64,000 nt of DNA from Crossiella sp. CA-258035 (GTDB lineage Bacteria > Actinomycetota > Actinomycetes > Mycobacteriales > Pseudonocardiaceae). Location: NCBI RefSeq assembly GCF_030064675.1, contig NZ_CP116413.1, positions 1,397,001-1,461,000 of the forward strand, written 5' to 3'. A model generated the notes under the pieces. It worked only from the letters and a program-made list of their open reading frames with translations. It ran no database searches and was not told the origin of the DNA. The position numbers were made by a program, and so were the translations under genes. Shown here piece by piece: positions 28,524 to 38,901 of this stretch (positions are counted from its first letter, which is position 1; every line of letters starts with the position of its first letter).

Positions 28524-28710
28524 GCGCTGCACTGAGCCCGCGCCGAGTTTGGCCTGTGCTGCACTGGGCCTGGCTGGCCGGGCCGGGTTGGACTGGCCGG
28601 GCTGGGGCCGTGCTGAGCTGGGCGGACAAGGGCTGGCTGGGGCGGGTCGGGCTGGTTGGGCCGGGCAGGGCCGGGTTGGTTGGCGGGCGCCCTCAGGAGG
28701 CCCTCTCGCT

Positions 28711-28730
28711 GAATATGACCGGTCGTCTTG
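28711..28730 (+). repeat. Copy 2 of the TGACCGGTCGTCTTA motif
   Basis: GAATATGACCGGTCGTCTTG. It is 30 bp from copy 3 (start to start), close to three helical turns. Confidence 0.8.
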
Positions 28731-28740
28731 AGTGCGAGCC

Positions 28741-28760
28741 GAATATGACCGGTCGTCTTA
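28741..28760 (+). repeat. Copy 3 of the TGACCGGTCGTCTTA motif
   Basis: GAATATGACCGGTCGTCTTA, identical to copy 2 over 19 bp. Confidence 0.8.
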
Positions 28761-28800
28761 AAGGAGCCGGTCCGGTCCGTCTTCGGCCTGGTCCCGCCTC

Positions 28801-28819
28801 AATGTGACCGGTCGTCTTA
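28801..28819 (+). repeat. Copy 4 of the TGACCGGTCGTCTTA motif
   Basis: AATGTGACCGGTCGTCTTA, one base different from copies 2 and 3 over the shared stretch. It ends about 145 bp upstream of the aldehyde dehydrogenase start. Confidence 0.8.
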
Positions 28820-28965
28820 GTGAGACCGCGACACGCACCCGCGCCGAGCCGCCACCTGACCGGACCCGGCCACCCACCCCCGCTCCCGCCCAGCGCCACC
28901 CTTCCAGTCCTTTGTGGACACCCAGCGCCCCCGATCCCCACCCCGCGCCATGACACCCTGACCCC

Positions 28966-30339
<1,374 letters not shown>

Positions 30340-30424
30340 CCGGGTCAGTCATCCGCTCGTGTCACACTCGTAGGTGACCGGATGGGGCCGCCGCCCCCTC
30401 CCCACTCAACGGAGCGTGGACGAG

Positions 30425-31798
30425 TTGGCGATTAGCGTCTTTGAGCTGTTCAAGATCGGTATCGGGCCGTCGAGCTCCCACACGGTGGGACCGATGCGGG
30501 CCGCATGCACGTTCGCCAACGGCCTGAAGGCGGATGGGCTGCTGGCCGACACGGCGACCGTGCGCTCGGAGCTGTTCGGCTCCCTGGGCGCCACCGGCCA
30601 CGGGCACGGCAGCGACAAGGCGGTGCTGCTCGGCCTGGAGGGCGAGGACCCGGAGACGGTGGACACCGCCTCGGTCGAGCCGAGGGTGGCCGCCATCCGC
30701 GAGCAGCGCCGGATCCGGCTGCTGGGCAGCCACGAGATCGCCTTCGAGGAGCGGACCGACCTGGTCATGCACCGGCGCAAGTCGTTGCCGTACCACCCCA
30801 ACGGCATGACCTTCGCCGCGCTGGACGCCTCGGGGCAGGAGCTGCGCAGCCGGACCTACTACTCGGTCGGCGGCGGTTTTGTGGTGGACGAGACCGCCGC
30901 GGGCGCCGACCGGATCAAGGTCGACGACACCCCGGTCCGGCTCCCGTTCCGCAACGGCGTGGAGCTGCTGGAGCGCACCATCGAGACCGGCCTGCCGATC
31001 AGCGGCGTGATGCTGGCCAACGAGCTGGCCTGGCGCACCGAGGCCGAGGTGCGGGACGGCCTGCTGCACATCTGGCAGGTCATCCAGGACTGCGTGCGCA
31101 GCGGCTGCGCGCGCGAGGGCACCCTGCCCGGCGGGCTGAAGGTGCAGCGCCGCGCGGCCGGGCTGTTCCAGACCCTGTCCAACGAGCACTACACCACCGA
31201 CCCGCTGCGGGTGATGGACTGGGTGACCCTGTTCGCGCTGGCGGTCAACGAGGAGAACGCGGCAGGCGGCCGGGTGGTCACCGCGCCCACCAACGGCGCG
31301 GCCGGGATCGTGCCGGCGGTGCTGCACTACTACGCCCGGTTCGTGCCGGGCGCCAACGACGACGGCGTGGTCCGCTTCCTGCTGACCGCGGGCGCGATCG
31401 GCCAGCTGTTCAAGGAGAACGCCTCCATCTCCGGCGCCGAGGTCGGCTGCCAGGGCGAGGTCGGCTCGGCCTGCTCGATGGCCGCGGCCGGCCTCACCGA
31501 GGTGCTGGGCGGCACCCCGGAGCAGGTGGAGAACGCCGCGGAGATCGCCCTGGAGCACAACCTGGGCCTGACCTGCGACCCGATCGGCGGCCTGGTGCAG
31601 ATCCCGTGCATCGAGCGCAACGCGGTCGCCTCGATCAAGGCCATCACCGCCTCCCGGATGGCGCTGCGCGGCGACGGCACGCACTTCGTCTCGCTGGACA
31701 AGGCGATCAAGACCATGCGCGAGACCGGCGCCGACATGAAGGTCAAGTACAAGGAGACCGCGCGCGGCGGCCTGGCCGTCAACGTCATCGAGTGCTGA
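30425..31798 (+). CDS. sdaA: L-serine ammonia-lyase, iron-sulfur type, single chain
   Basis: Deaminates L-serine to pyruvate and ammonia with a [4Fe-4S] cluster. The alpha and beta parts are fused, as in E. coli SdaA: N-terminal [16 protein letters not shown] motif, and cluster Cys residues in [13 protein letters not shown] and [16 protein letters not shown]. About 457 residues. I chose TTG 30425 because it aligns with the E. coli N-terminus and has GGAG 10 nt upstream; GTG 30416 is the alternative. It follows the aldehyde dehydrogenase by 85 bp. Confidence 0.93.
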   Translation: MAISVFELFKIGIGPSSSHTVGPMRAACTFANGLKADGLLADTATVRSELFGSLGATGHGHGSDKAVLLGLEGEDPETVDTASVEPRVAAIREQRRIRLLGSHEIAFEERTDLVMHRRKSLPYHPNGMTFAALDASGQELRSRTYYSVGGGFVVDETAAGADRIKVDDTPVRLPFRNGVELLERTIETGLPISGVMLANELAWRTEAEVRDGLLHIWQVIQDCVRSGCAREGTLPGGLKVQRRAAGLFQTLSNEHYTTDPLRVMDWVTLFALAVNEENAAGGRVVTAPTNGAAGIVPAVLHYYARFVPGANDDGVVRFLLTAGAIGQLFKENASISGAEVGCQGEVGSACSMAAAGLTEVLGGTPEQVENAAEIALEHNLGLTCDPIGGLVQIPCIERNAVASIKAITASRMALRGDGTHFVSLDKAIKTMRETGADMKVKYKETARGGLAVNVIEC

Positions 31799-32035
31799 GC
31801 CGCCGCCCTGGTGAGGGGCCGGGGCGGGCCGTTTTGAGGCTGTGGAAGGCAAGCACGCGGATGCCCTGGAAGTGAACTGGGCGTAGCCGACTGTCGCCAC
31901 CCATCTGTTTCCGGACGGCATCACCCTGTAGCGTCATGGCCGCTCGCTCTGTCCACGAGGCCTGCTCGTGGGTGGCGCGGGGGTGAGACGGGACCACTGC
32001 CATTGGTGGTACCGCTCGCATTGACGAGGAGTTTT

Positions 32036-32239
32036 ATGGCAACCGGCAAGGTCAAGTGGTTCAACGCGGAAAAGGGCTTTGGCTTCATCGCCCAGGACGG
32101 CGGCGGACCTGACGTGTTCGTGCACTTCTCGGCCATCCAGGGGTCCGGTTACCGGTCCCTGGAAGAGAACCAGGCCGTGGAGTTCGAGGTCGTTCAGGGC
32201 CCCAAGGGTCCTCAGGCGGACCGGGTCAGCGCGATCTGA
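32036..32239 (+). CDS. Cold-shock protein, CspA family
   Basis: A 67-residue single OB-fold nucleic-acid chaperone with RNP1 KGFGFI and RNP2 VFVHFSAI. The start is ATG 32036, with GAGGAG at 32026-32031. The preceding 237-bp gap (31799-32035) has no gene and presumably carries a long leader, usual for csp genes. A perfect hairpin follows. Confidence 0.95.
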   Translation: MATGKVKWFNAEKGFGFIAQDGGGPDVFVHFSAIQGSGYRSLEENQAVEFEVVQGPKGPQADRVSAI

Positions 32240-32255
32240 TTCCGTTCACGACGCA

Positions 32256-32291
32256 CCGCGGGCCCGCATCCGATGGGATGCGGGCCCGCGG
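32256..32291. terminator. Hairpin terminator after the cold-shock gene
   Basis: A perfect 16-bp stem (32256-32271 and 32276-32291) with a 4-nt loop, followed by TTTG. It also serves the convergent XRE gene. Confidence 0.85.
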
Positions 32292-32311
32292 TTTGTCCGG
32301 ACAGGTACTGG

Positions 32312-33301
32312 CTAGTCCCAGTCCCAGCGCACGCCGTAGATGCCGGGCGAGACGTCCAGCGAGACGAAGTGCGCGGTGTTGGAGGCGCCCACCCACAGCT
32401 CCTGCACGTCCTGCTCGGGCGCGTTGGCCAGCTGGCGGTGGTAGCGGAAGCAGCGCGCCGGGACCATCGCCGGGTCGAAGTGCACCTGGAGCACGTAGTC
32501 CCGGGCGGGGGTCCGGAAGCGCCGGTCGTAGAAGTGCGCGGGAGTGGTCGACTGGCACTCCAGCTCGAACTCCATGATCGTGGTGTCCCCGGCGGAGAGC
32601 ACCCGGTCGAGCACCAGCTCGGCCACCATGAAGTTGCTGTCCGGGTCGAAGCGCACCCGGCCCAGCCGGCAGTACCGGGTCGAGGTGATCAGCGGCGCCG
32701 GGCGGTCCGGGTCGTCGCCCCGGTAGTAGAGGAAGTGCCGGGAGACCTTGTCGACCTCGGCGCGCACCACCTCCCGCACCCGCAGGCTCTTCTCCGAGCG
32801 GTCCGCGCCGAGCAGGTAGGTGTCGTGCACGCTCAGCCGGGTCAGCTGCGCGGTGGAGGGCACCTCCAGCCGCTCCAGCAGCTTGGTCAGGCCGTCGGGG
32901 GACTCCCACAGGCGCTCGGTGTCCAGGCTGCCGGGGGTGTGCGAGAGCCAGCGGCCGCGCGGTCGGCGCGGGCCGAGCAGGCTCATCAGTGAGTTCGCCG
33001 GCAGGCGCAGCACCTCTTCGAGGATGTGCACCCCGCGCAGCGAGTCCGGGCGCTCCGGGCGGCTGCGCCCGTGTCGCCAGTAGCTCAGCGTGGTCAGGCT
33101 GACCTTCACCCCACGCTGGGCGAGCCGGTACTGGATCCGGTCCAGGCTCAGCCCGCTTGCCTCGATCGCGAGGTGCAGGGCTCTGGAGAACGGGCCCTTC
33201 TGCAGCACTTCGGCCAGCTCACGGCTGGGTTCGGGCAGAGCGGGGGAGCCGTTGTACACCGGCCGGTGCGCAGTCGTGGTCGGCTGCGGCTCTTGGTGCA
33301 C
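32312..33301 (-). CDS. XRE-type helix-turn-helix regulator with a large C-terminal domain
   Basis: A DNA-binding region lies at about 40-90 (LSLDRIQYRLAQRGVKVSLT then LSYWRHGRSRPERP), an XRE-like HTH. A roughly 230-residue C-terminal domain follows, without a name I can assign; it contains two conserved-looking blocks, RYCRLGRVRFDPDSNFMVAE and FYDRRFRTPARDY. GTG 33301 has AGGAG 6 nt upstream, so I prefer it to GTG 33343. It is a monocistronic leftward gene. The target genes are unknown. Confidence 0.7.
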   Translation of the reverse strand: MHQEPQPTTTAHRPVYNGSPALPEPSRELAEVLQKGPFSRALHLAIEASGLSLDRIQYRLAQRGVKVSLTTLSYWRHGRSRPERPDSLRGVHILEEVLRLPANSLMSLLGPRRPRGRWLSHTPGSLDTERLWESPDGLTKLLERLEVPSTAQLTRLSVHDTYLLGADRSEKSLRVREVVRAEVDKVSRHFLYYRGDDPDRPAPLITSTRYCRLGRVRFDPDSNFMVAELVLDRVLSAGDTTIMEFELECQSTTPAHFYDRRFRTPARDYVLQVHFDPAMVPARCFRYHRQLANAPEQDVQELWVGASNTAHFVSLDVSPGIYGVRWDWD

Positions 33302-33481
33302 GAGCACCTCCTCGCCACGTGGCAGGTAATCACAGGGAGTCACCTACGACGCTGACTTGACACTTGTCACACGGAGCATAGTTCAGCTCACCGAGCCAGG
33401 CGAGGTGAAGCCCGATTGAGTAGGTACTGTCGGACTTTACGCAACAGACCGATGGCTCAGTGTCACAAGTATTTGGTGCTG

Positions 33482-34297
33482 CTAGGCGTGGCCAGAGTGA
33501 TTGGTAACACTTTCGAGTGCATCTGCGGTGAAGTCTTCAGGGTACGGGGAGCGGCGCAAGGCCGCAGCGCGATCCAGCCGACCGGCGCTGACCTCGGCGC
33601 ACAGCTCGGCCACCCGGCTCAGCTCGGCCAGCTGCTCCCGCACGAAGGCCCGGTCCACCGGCTCGCCGTGCCCCGGCACCACCACCGAGGGCTTGAGCGC
33701 CAGCACCTGCTCCACCGCGGCCGGCCAGGCCAGCGGCCAGGACCCCTTGAACGCCGGTGGCGCGCCCTGCTCGACCAGGTCGCCGGTGAAGACCACCGAC
33801 ACCTCGGGCAGCCAGACCAGCAGGTCGTGGTCGGTGTGCCCGTGCTCAGTGGGCAGCAGCTCCACGACCCGGCCGCCCAGGTCCAGCTCGGTCCGCTCGG
33901 CCACCGGATGGGTCGGCGGCACCGGCTCGGCGGCCAGGATCGCCTCGGCCACCTCGGGGCGGCCCTGCTCGCGGTAGTACTCGCTCCAGGCCTTCTTGTC
34001 CGCCTCGGCGCCCGCGGCCAGCGCGGGGCCGCAGCGGTGGTGCGCCCAGATCTCGCAGGGCGCGAAGGCCGAGGCGCCGAAGCTGTGGTCGAAGTGCGCG
34101 TGCGTGAGCACCACCCGCCAGGGCAGCGGGGTGACCTCGCGGACCGCCGCGGCCAGCTCCGCGCCCTGCACCCCGTCCCCCCTGGTGTCGATCACCAGGC
34201 AACCCTGCTCACCCAGCACCAGCCCGGTGTTGAGGTCCAGCTCGGTGTGCCTGCGGACCAGCACACCCTCGGCGACCTCGACCCAGCGACCGTCCAC
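33482..34297 (-). CDS. MBL-fold metallo-hydrolase
   Basis: A 271-residue metallo-beta-lactamase-fold enzyme with the two-metal site intact: THAHFDHS (HxHxDH), GHTDHD, FTGDLV bridging Asp and VVPGHGEP. The substrate is unknown; the arrangement resembles general hydrolases of the QuorE/SoxH-like group. The start is GTG 34297, with GGAAGGA upstream. It begins 13 bp after the ComB-like gene, so the two form an operon. Confidence 0.88.
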   Translation of the reverse strand: MDGRWVEVAEGVLVRRHTELDLNTGLVLGEQGCLVIDTRGDGVQGAELAAAVREVTPLPWRVVLTHAHFDHSFGASAFAPCEIWAHHRCGPALAAGAEADKKAWSEYYREQGRPEVAEAILAAEPVPPTHPVAERTELDLGGRVVELLPTEHGHTDHDLLVWLPEVSVVFTGDLVEQGAPPAFKGSWPLAWPAAVEQVLALKPSVVVPGHGEPVDRAFVREQLAELSRVAELCAEVSAGRLDRAAALRRSPYPEDFTADALESVTNHSGHA

Positions 34298-34310
34298 GAC
34301 CCGTCCTTCC

Positions 34311-35072
34311 CTAGGCGCCGAAGATCCCGTCCACCAGTACCGGTGCCGCCGTGCTGCTGTCCACCGCCCCGGCCAGCTCGACGTCCGCGGCCAGCCCGGC
34401 CTCGGTGAGCTCTCGTCCGGACACCGAGTCTGCCAGCAGCTCCGGCACCCGGTCGGCCACCGCGGCGAACGCGGTCGCGGCCAGCTCGGCCTCGCTGGAT
34501 CGCCCGTGCCGCAACCCGTGCGCGATCGCCCCCGCGCCCAGGTAGTCCTCCAGTGAGGGCCGCAGCGGCCGGGCCGGGTCGATCCGCCAGCGCTCGCCGC
34601 CGGCGATGATCCCGATCGGCCGGTCCCCGGCCAGCTCCAGCGCCTTGGCCGCCACCGCGCTCGCGTTGCGCAGGCACCCGGCCAGCACGGTGGCGCCGGT
34701 CGCGGCCGCCCGCGCGCACAGCGTGCCGCCGTTGGGCGAGGACAGGCCGAGCAGCGTGCCCCCGGGCACCCCGGTCAGCGAGGAGGGCCGCAGCGACCAC
34801 TTCTCCTTGGTGGCCACCGAGCCGGCCGGGCTGGTGTGCAGGCCCAGCCCGGCGATCACCGCGCCGCGCGCCTCCGCCGCCCGCTGCGCGCCCTCATCGG
34901 CGCTGGCGAAGGGCAGCACCCGCGCGCCCCGGCCGACCACCACGTCCACCGTGGTGGTGAACACCAGCACGTCCACCACGACCAGCACCGCGCACCGCGG
35001 CGCCAGCACCGCCACGCCCTCCCCGCCCCACTCCAGCCGCACCCGGAAGCCGTCCTGCCCGAAGACCGTCAT
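34311..35072 (-). CDS. 2-phosphosulfolactate phosphatase family (ComB)
   Basis: A 253-residue ComB-family phosphatase with LVVVDVLVFTTTVDVVV near 30-45, LGLSSPNGGTLC near 110, and an AGGERW block near 160. In methanogens ComB makes sulfolactate for coenzyme M; in actinobacteria the true substrate is not established. The start is ATG 35072, with GAGG 9 nt upstream. It is divergent from rpiB with about 66 bp between starts. Confidence 0.8.
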   Translation of the reverse strand: MTVFGQDGFRVRLEWGGEGVAVLAPRCAVLVVVDVLVFTTTVDVVVGRGARVLPFASADEGAQRAAEARGAVIAGLGLHTSPAGSVATKEKWSLRPSSLTGVPGGTLLGLSSPNGGTLCARAAATGATVLAGCLRNASAVAAKALELAGDRPIGIIAGGERWRIDPARPLRPSLEDYLGAGAIAHGLRHGRSSEAELAATAFAAVADRVPELLADSVSGRELTEAGLAADVELAGAVDSSTAAPVLVDGIFGA

Positions 35073-35138
35073 GTGACCAGCCTCGCAAAGCCGACCGCCC
35101 AGGTCAGGCGAATATCGGGGCTGGCAGACTGCGTGCCC

Positions 35139-35612
35139 GTGCGCGTTTACCTTGGTTCCGACCACGCAGGCTTCGAGCTGAAGAACCACCTCGTCACCCA
35201 CCTGACCGAGCAGGGTCACGAGGTGGTCGACGTGGGCCCCCACACCTACGACGCCGAGGACGACTACCCGCCGTTCTGCGTCGAGGCCGCCCGCCGGGTG
35301 GTCGCCGACGAGGGCAGCCTCGGCCTGGTGATCGGCGGCTCCGGCAACGGCGAGCAGATCGCCGCGAACAAGGTCCCCGGCTGCCGTGCCGCGCTGACCT
35401 GGAGCGTGCAGACCGCCCAGCTGTCCCGCCAGCACAACAACGCCCTGGTCGCCGGGGTGGGTGCGCGGATGCACAGCACCGAGGAGGCCACCGCGATCGT
35501 GGATGCCTTCCTGACCACCGAGTTCTCCGCCGAGCCCCGGCACGCCCGCCGAATCGGCCTGCTCAGCGAGTACGAGCGCACCGGCGAGCCGCCTGCTTTG
35601 CCGAGCGCCTGA
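35139..35612 (+). CDS. rpiB: Ribose-5-phosphate isomerase B
   Basis: Interconverts ribose-5-phosphate and ribulose-5-phosphate in the pentose phosphate pathway. 157 residues, strongly like M. tuberculosis Rv2465c: N-terminal RVYLGSDHAGFELK, GGSGNGEQIAANKV with the actinobacterial catalytic Glu in place of the E. coli Cys, and SRQHNNALVAGVGARMH. I chose GTG 35139 because it gives the conserved N-terminus; GTG 35133 adds two residues. Confidence 0.95.
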   Translation: MRVYLGSDHAGFELKNHLVTHLTEQGHEVVDVGPHTYDAEDDYPPFCVEAARRVVADEGSLGLVIGGSGNGEQIAANKVPGCRAALTWSVQTAQLSRQHNNALVAGVGARMHSTEEATAIVDAFLTTEFSAEPRHARRIGLLSEYERTGEPPALPSA

Positions 35613-35629
35613 GGGGGTAAGCCAGCCGG

Positions 35630-35971
35630 GTGAGTCGATCTGCCTGGCTGGCCACTCCGCTGGTCGCGACCTTCGGCACGCTGCTGGGCGTGCTGGCCCT
35701 CTACTTCGGCGAGGCGGCACTGGTGCCGTGGCTGGCCGGGCCGGGCGACCCGCCGTGCGGGCAGCCGGACTGCGTGCTCGGCGTCGGCCTGCAGATGATG
35801 CTGGCCGGGGTGGTCCTGGTGCTGGTCGCGGCGGTGGCCGGGGTGTGGCTGGGGCTCAGGAACCGGGAGACCGCGGACCGGGCCTCGGCCGTGCTGCGCG
35901 GGTTCGTAGTGTGTGGCTACTGCCTGCTGGCCTACGCGATCCAGTCCGTGGTCGCCTGGTGGCCGAAGTAG
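35630..35971 (+). CDS. Small membrane protein, unknown function
   Basis: A 113-residue protein with three hydrophobic segments (about 8-28, 50-72 and 88-108) and two Cys in a short extracytoplasmic loop (PPCGQPDCVLG). It lies 17 bp after rpiB and 18 bp before nei on the same strand, so it is probably in their operon. I recognise no family. Confidence 0.7.
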   Translation: MSRSAWLATPLVATFGTLLGVLALYFGEAALVPWLAGPGDPPCGQPDCVLGVGLQMMLAGVVLVLVAAVAGVWLGLRNRETADRASAVLRGFVVCGYCLLAYAIQSVVAWWPK

Positions 35972-35989
35972 CCGACGAGGAGCGCTGAG

Positions 35990-36796
35990 TTGCCCGAGGG
36001 CCACACCCTGCACCGGTTCGCCCTGCTGCACCACCGCCAGTTCGCCGGGCACCGGGTCGAGGTGTCCAGCCCGCAGGGCCGCTTCGCCACCGAGGCCGCC
36101 GTGGTGGACGGGCGGGTGTTCGAGTCGGCCGAGGCGCACGGCAAGCACCTGTTCCACCACTACGGCGATGTCACCGTGCACGTGCACCTGGGCCTGTACG
36201 GCACGTTCAGCGAGCGCGAGCTGCCGGTGGAGCCACCGCAGGGCCAGGTGCGGATGCGCCTGGTCGGCCCTAGTCACTGGACCGACCTGCGCGGCCCGAC
36301 CGCCTGCCGCCTGCTCGGGGACACCGAACTCGACGCCCTGCGCGCCCGCCTCGGCCCGGACCCGCTGCGCGCGGACGCCGACCCGGACCGCGTCTGGGCG
36401 AAGATCAGCAAGTCGAAGACCTCGATCGCGGCGCTGCTGATGGACCAGGCGGTGCTGGCCGGGGTCGGCAACGTCTACCGGGCCGAAGTCCTGTTCCGGC
36501 ACCACATCCCGCCGCTGCGCGCGGGCCGCGACCTCGGCCGCGCCGAGTGGGAGACCATCTGGGCGGACCTGGTCGAGCTGATGTCCGACGGCGTGCGGGC
36601 CGGCCGGATCGACACGGTGCGCCCCGAGCACCTGCCCGGGGCCACCGGCCGGGCGCCCAGGGTGGACCGGCACGGCGGCGAGGTCTACGTCTACCGCCGG
36701 GCCGGACTGCCCTGCCTGGTGTGCGGCACACCGGTGGCGATGTCGGAGCTGGTCAGCCGGAACCTCTACTGGTGCCCCGGCTGCCAGCCGGACTGA
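35990..36796 (+). CDS. nei: Fpg/Nei DNA glycosylase, endonuclease VIII-like
   Basis: A base-excision-repair glycosylase/AP lyase for oxidised bases. The TTG-initiated protein begins PEGHTLHRF, placing catalytic Pro and Glu directly after the initiator Met as the family requires. The H2TH region contains KTSIAALLMDQAVLAGVGNVYRAE in two blocks, and the C-terminus has a zinc finger (CLVCG then CPGCQ). 268 residues. The gene matches Rv2464c (nei1) next to rpiB. Confidence 0.93.
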   Translation: MPEGHTLHRFALLHHRQFAGHRVEVSSPQGRFATEAAVVDGRVFESAEAHGKHLFHHYGDVTVHVHLGLYGTFSERELPVEPPQGQVRMRLVGPSHWTDLRGPTACRLLGDTELDALRARLGPDPLRADADPDRVWAKISKSKTSIAALLMDQAVLAGVGNVYRAEVLFRHHIPPLRAGRDLGRAEWETIWADLVELMSDGVRAGRIDTVRPEHLPGATGRAPRVDRHGGEVYVYRRAGLPCLVCGTPVAMSELVSRNLYWCPGCQPD

Positions 36797-37534
36797 TCAC
36801 CAGTCGTCGCCACCGCCGAAGTCCATGCCGCCGAAGTCGCCGAAACCGTCGGCCAGGCTCTCGCCCATGTCGCCGAGGCCCTCGCCGATGCCGCCGATGA
36901 GGTCACCGGCCATGCTGGCGATCGCCACGCCCGCCATCCCGGCGAACATCGCGCCGAAGAGCATGCCCGCGCCCGAGCCCCAGGAACCGGTGGCCCTGGC
37001 CGGCTTCCAGATCGGTTCGCTGTACCAGCCCTGCGGCAGCGGCCTGCCGGCCACCATGCCGCCGGGGAAGTAGTGCGGGGTGTGCGAGCTCGGCGTGCGC
37101 GCCACCGCGTACTGGTGGCCCTCCACGGTGACCTCGCGGTCCTCCGACACCGTGCCGGCGCTGCGCTGGCCGTTGAGGTCGGGCAGCGCGGGACCGGGGT
37201 CCATGTCCATCGCGACCCTGGCCGCCCGCACGTAGTACAGGCCCTCCATCGCGGTCTGCTTGGCCAGCTGGGCCTGCGCCGCCGAGGTGGCCTGCTCGAT
37301 CTGCGAGCCCGCCGCGGTGTAGCTGCCGGAGGCGTCGGCCAGCGCCTGCCGGGCCGCCTCGTTGGTGCCGACCAGGTTCAGCACCTGGCCGCCCAGCCGC
37401 TCGATCCAGCGGCGCGCGTCGGCCTTCTCGTCGTTGAGCTGCTGCTGTGCCCGCGCGGCTTTCTGCCGGGACGCGTACAGCACCCCGCCCACGATGACCA
37501 CGGCGAGCAGCAACAGCACGATTGCCGTACTCAA
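36797..37534 (-). CDS. DUF1542-type membrane-anchored protein
   Basis: A 245-residue protein: N-terminal membrane helix (residues 3-22), a charged coiled coil (about 25-95), a conserved HYFPGG...GRPLPQGWYSEPIWKP block (about 150-185), then a hydrophobic Gly/Ala/Met stretch (about 195-225) and an acidic Gly/Asp tail. This architecture is common in actinobacteria under the DUF1542 label. The function is unknown. It converges with nei with no gap. Confidence 0.7.
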   Translation of the reverse strand: MSTAIVLLLLAVVIVGGVLYASRQKAARAQQQLNDEKADARRWIERLGGQVLNLVGTNEAARQALADASGSYTAAGSQIEQATSAAQAQLAKQTAMEGLYYVRAARVAMDMDPGPALPDLNGQRSAGTVSEDREVTVEGHQYAVARTPSSHTPHYFPGGMVAGRPLPQGWYSEPIWKPARATGSWGSGAGMLFGAMFAGMAGVAIASMAGDLIGGIGEGLGDMGESLADGFGDFGGMDFGGGDDW

Positions 37535-37637
37535 GGGTGCCTCCCGATAGCAGGGCGCCGCGGGTGGCTCCCGCGGTCACCCTCTCCAACGGGCTACCCC
37601 CGCGAGCCGTTCCCCACCGCCGGGTGAGTCAGGGCAC

Positions 37638-38843
37638 TCAGAAGTTCTCGATGGTGTGCGGCGCCGGATCTGTCAGGAATGCCCGGCTCAGCGGCGCCAG
37701 CGCGCCCGGCCGCAGCTCGCGCACCCGGCCCGCGGCGGCCAGCGCGGTCAGCCGTACCCCGCCGAGGAAGGCCGAGGCCAGCTCGGTCGTGCTCAGCGCC
37801 AGCTCCGGCTCGTCCTCGGTGCGGGTCACCTCGGCGTGGCCGTCCGCGCCGATCCGCAGCCGCCGGCGCCCGGCGTTCCACGGGCAGAACTCGTCGGTCA
37901 GCTCCAGCACGGTCTCCAGCGGCCCCGCGTAGCGCCGCAGCGGCAGCGCGCGGTCCACGTCGACCAGCCGCAGCCACAGCGCGTCGCAGCGCCCGCGCCG
38001 GACCGCGCGCGGGTCGGCCAGCAGGTGCGGCAGCGGGTCGTCCGGCGCGGCGCACCAGTAGTCGGCCAGGCCGGCCAGGTCCGCGTCGAGCAGGTGCCGC
38101 CAGAGCGCGGCGTAGCCGACCGGGCCGGTGGTGACCAGCTCGTGCACCTCCACCGCGAGCACCTGGCGCTGGTGCATCCGGAACAGCGCGTAGCCCTCGG
38201 GGTGCACCGCGAACCGGAAGGCCTGGCGGCCGTTGCGCTGCTGCGTCCCGTCGAGCAGCCGGTAGTGCCAGGCGTCGGTGTCCCGCTCCAGCCAGCCCGG
38301 GGTCTGCGCGGCCACCTTGGCGTGCAGCTCGCGCATGAGCGGTTCGGCGACCTCCCTGGACACCTCGCGCACCCGGTCGGTCCCGGTGTCCACGGTAGGC
38401 AGGAACCTGGCGCCCTTGTCGATCTCGATCTCCAGGCGCTCCACCGCGACCCCGTAGCCGTACCGGCCGTAGATGCCGCCCTCGGAGGCCCACAGCGCGG
38501 CGAACGGGTCGCCGCCCTCGGCGTGCAGGTCGTGCAGCAGCGAGCGCATCACCCCGGTGAGAGCGCCCCGCCTGCGCTGCCCAGGCGCGACCGCGACCAT
38601 GGTGACCCCGGCGAAGGAGTGCGCGCCGGTGCCCGGCAGCGTCATCCGCCTCGGCCAGATGCCGCCGCCGCCGATCAGCTCCGCGCCGTCGAAGGCCCCC
38701 CGGAAGCGGGCCGGGTCCCACATCCGGAGCTGGGCCTCGCGGGCGGGATCGTCGGGCTCGCCGTAGAAGGCGGTGCGGCAGATGTCGAGGTGCTCGGACA
38801 GGGTCGAGGCGGTGAGCGGGCGGACCGTCAGCGTTGAGGTCAT
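37638..38843 (-). CDS. eis: Eis-family GNAT acetyltransferase
   Basis: 401 residues, the length of mycobacterial Eis (about 402). It has an N-terminal GNAT domain with acetyl-CoA loop VAPGQRRRGALTGVM, a second degenerate GNAT domain containing ALWASEGGIYGRYGYG, and a C-terminal SCP2-like domain. The chain ends in Asn-Phe; in Eis the terminal Phe carboxylate is the catalytic base, so the active site appears intact. The family acetylates aminoglycoside amines and host or bacterial proteins at several positions. In a soil actinomycete the native substrate is unknown. Confidence 0.88.
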   Translation of the reverse strand: MTSTLTVRPLTASTLSEHLDICRTAFYGEPDDPAREAQLRMWDPARFRGAFDGAELIGGGGIWPRRMTLPGTGAHSFAGVTMVAVAPGQRRRGALTGVMRSLLHDLHAEGGDPFAALWASEGGIYGRYGYGVAVERLEIEIDKGARFLPTVDTGTDRVREVSREVAEPLMRELHAKVAAQTPGWLERDTDAWHYRLLDGTQQRNGRQAFRFAVHPEGYALFRMHQRQVLAVEVHELVTTGPVGYAALWRHLLDADLAGLADYWCAAPDDPLPHLLADPRAVRRGRCDALWLRLVDVDRALPLRRYAGPLETVLELTDEFCPWNAGRRRLRIGADGHAEVTRTEDEPELALSTTELASAFLGGVRLTALAAAGRVRELRPGALAPLSRAFLTDPAPHTIENF

Positions 38844-38901
38844 GCCCCGTTGCTACCGCAGGTTGTGGACGGGCGCGAACGGATTTGGGCAGGGTGGGCT
38901 G

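Larger units (their letters stand above)
28371..28965. other. Gene-free region with four copies of a 19-bp motif
   Basis: 595 bp without a supported gene. It contains four copies of AATRTGACCGGTCGTCTTA (listed separately) and, at about 28540-28690, a G-rich tract built of GGCTGG/GGGCCGGG units. Open frames here lack ribosome-binding sites and vary in composition. Confidence 0.65.

Noticed and set aside
28451-28807. A 118-residue plus-strand gene in the motif-rich gap
   Set aside because: Its composition changes abruptly, it has no ribosome-binding site, and its sequence is dictated by the G-rich tract and the 19-bp motif.
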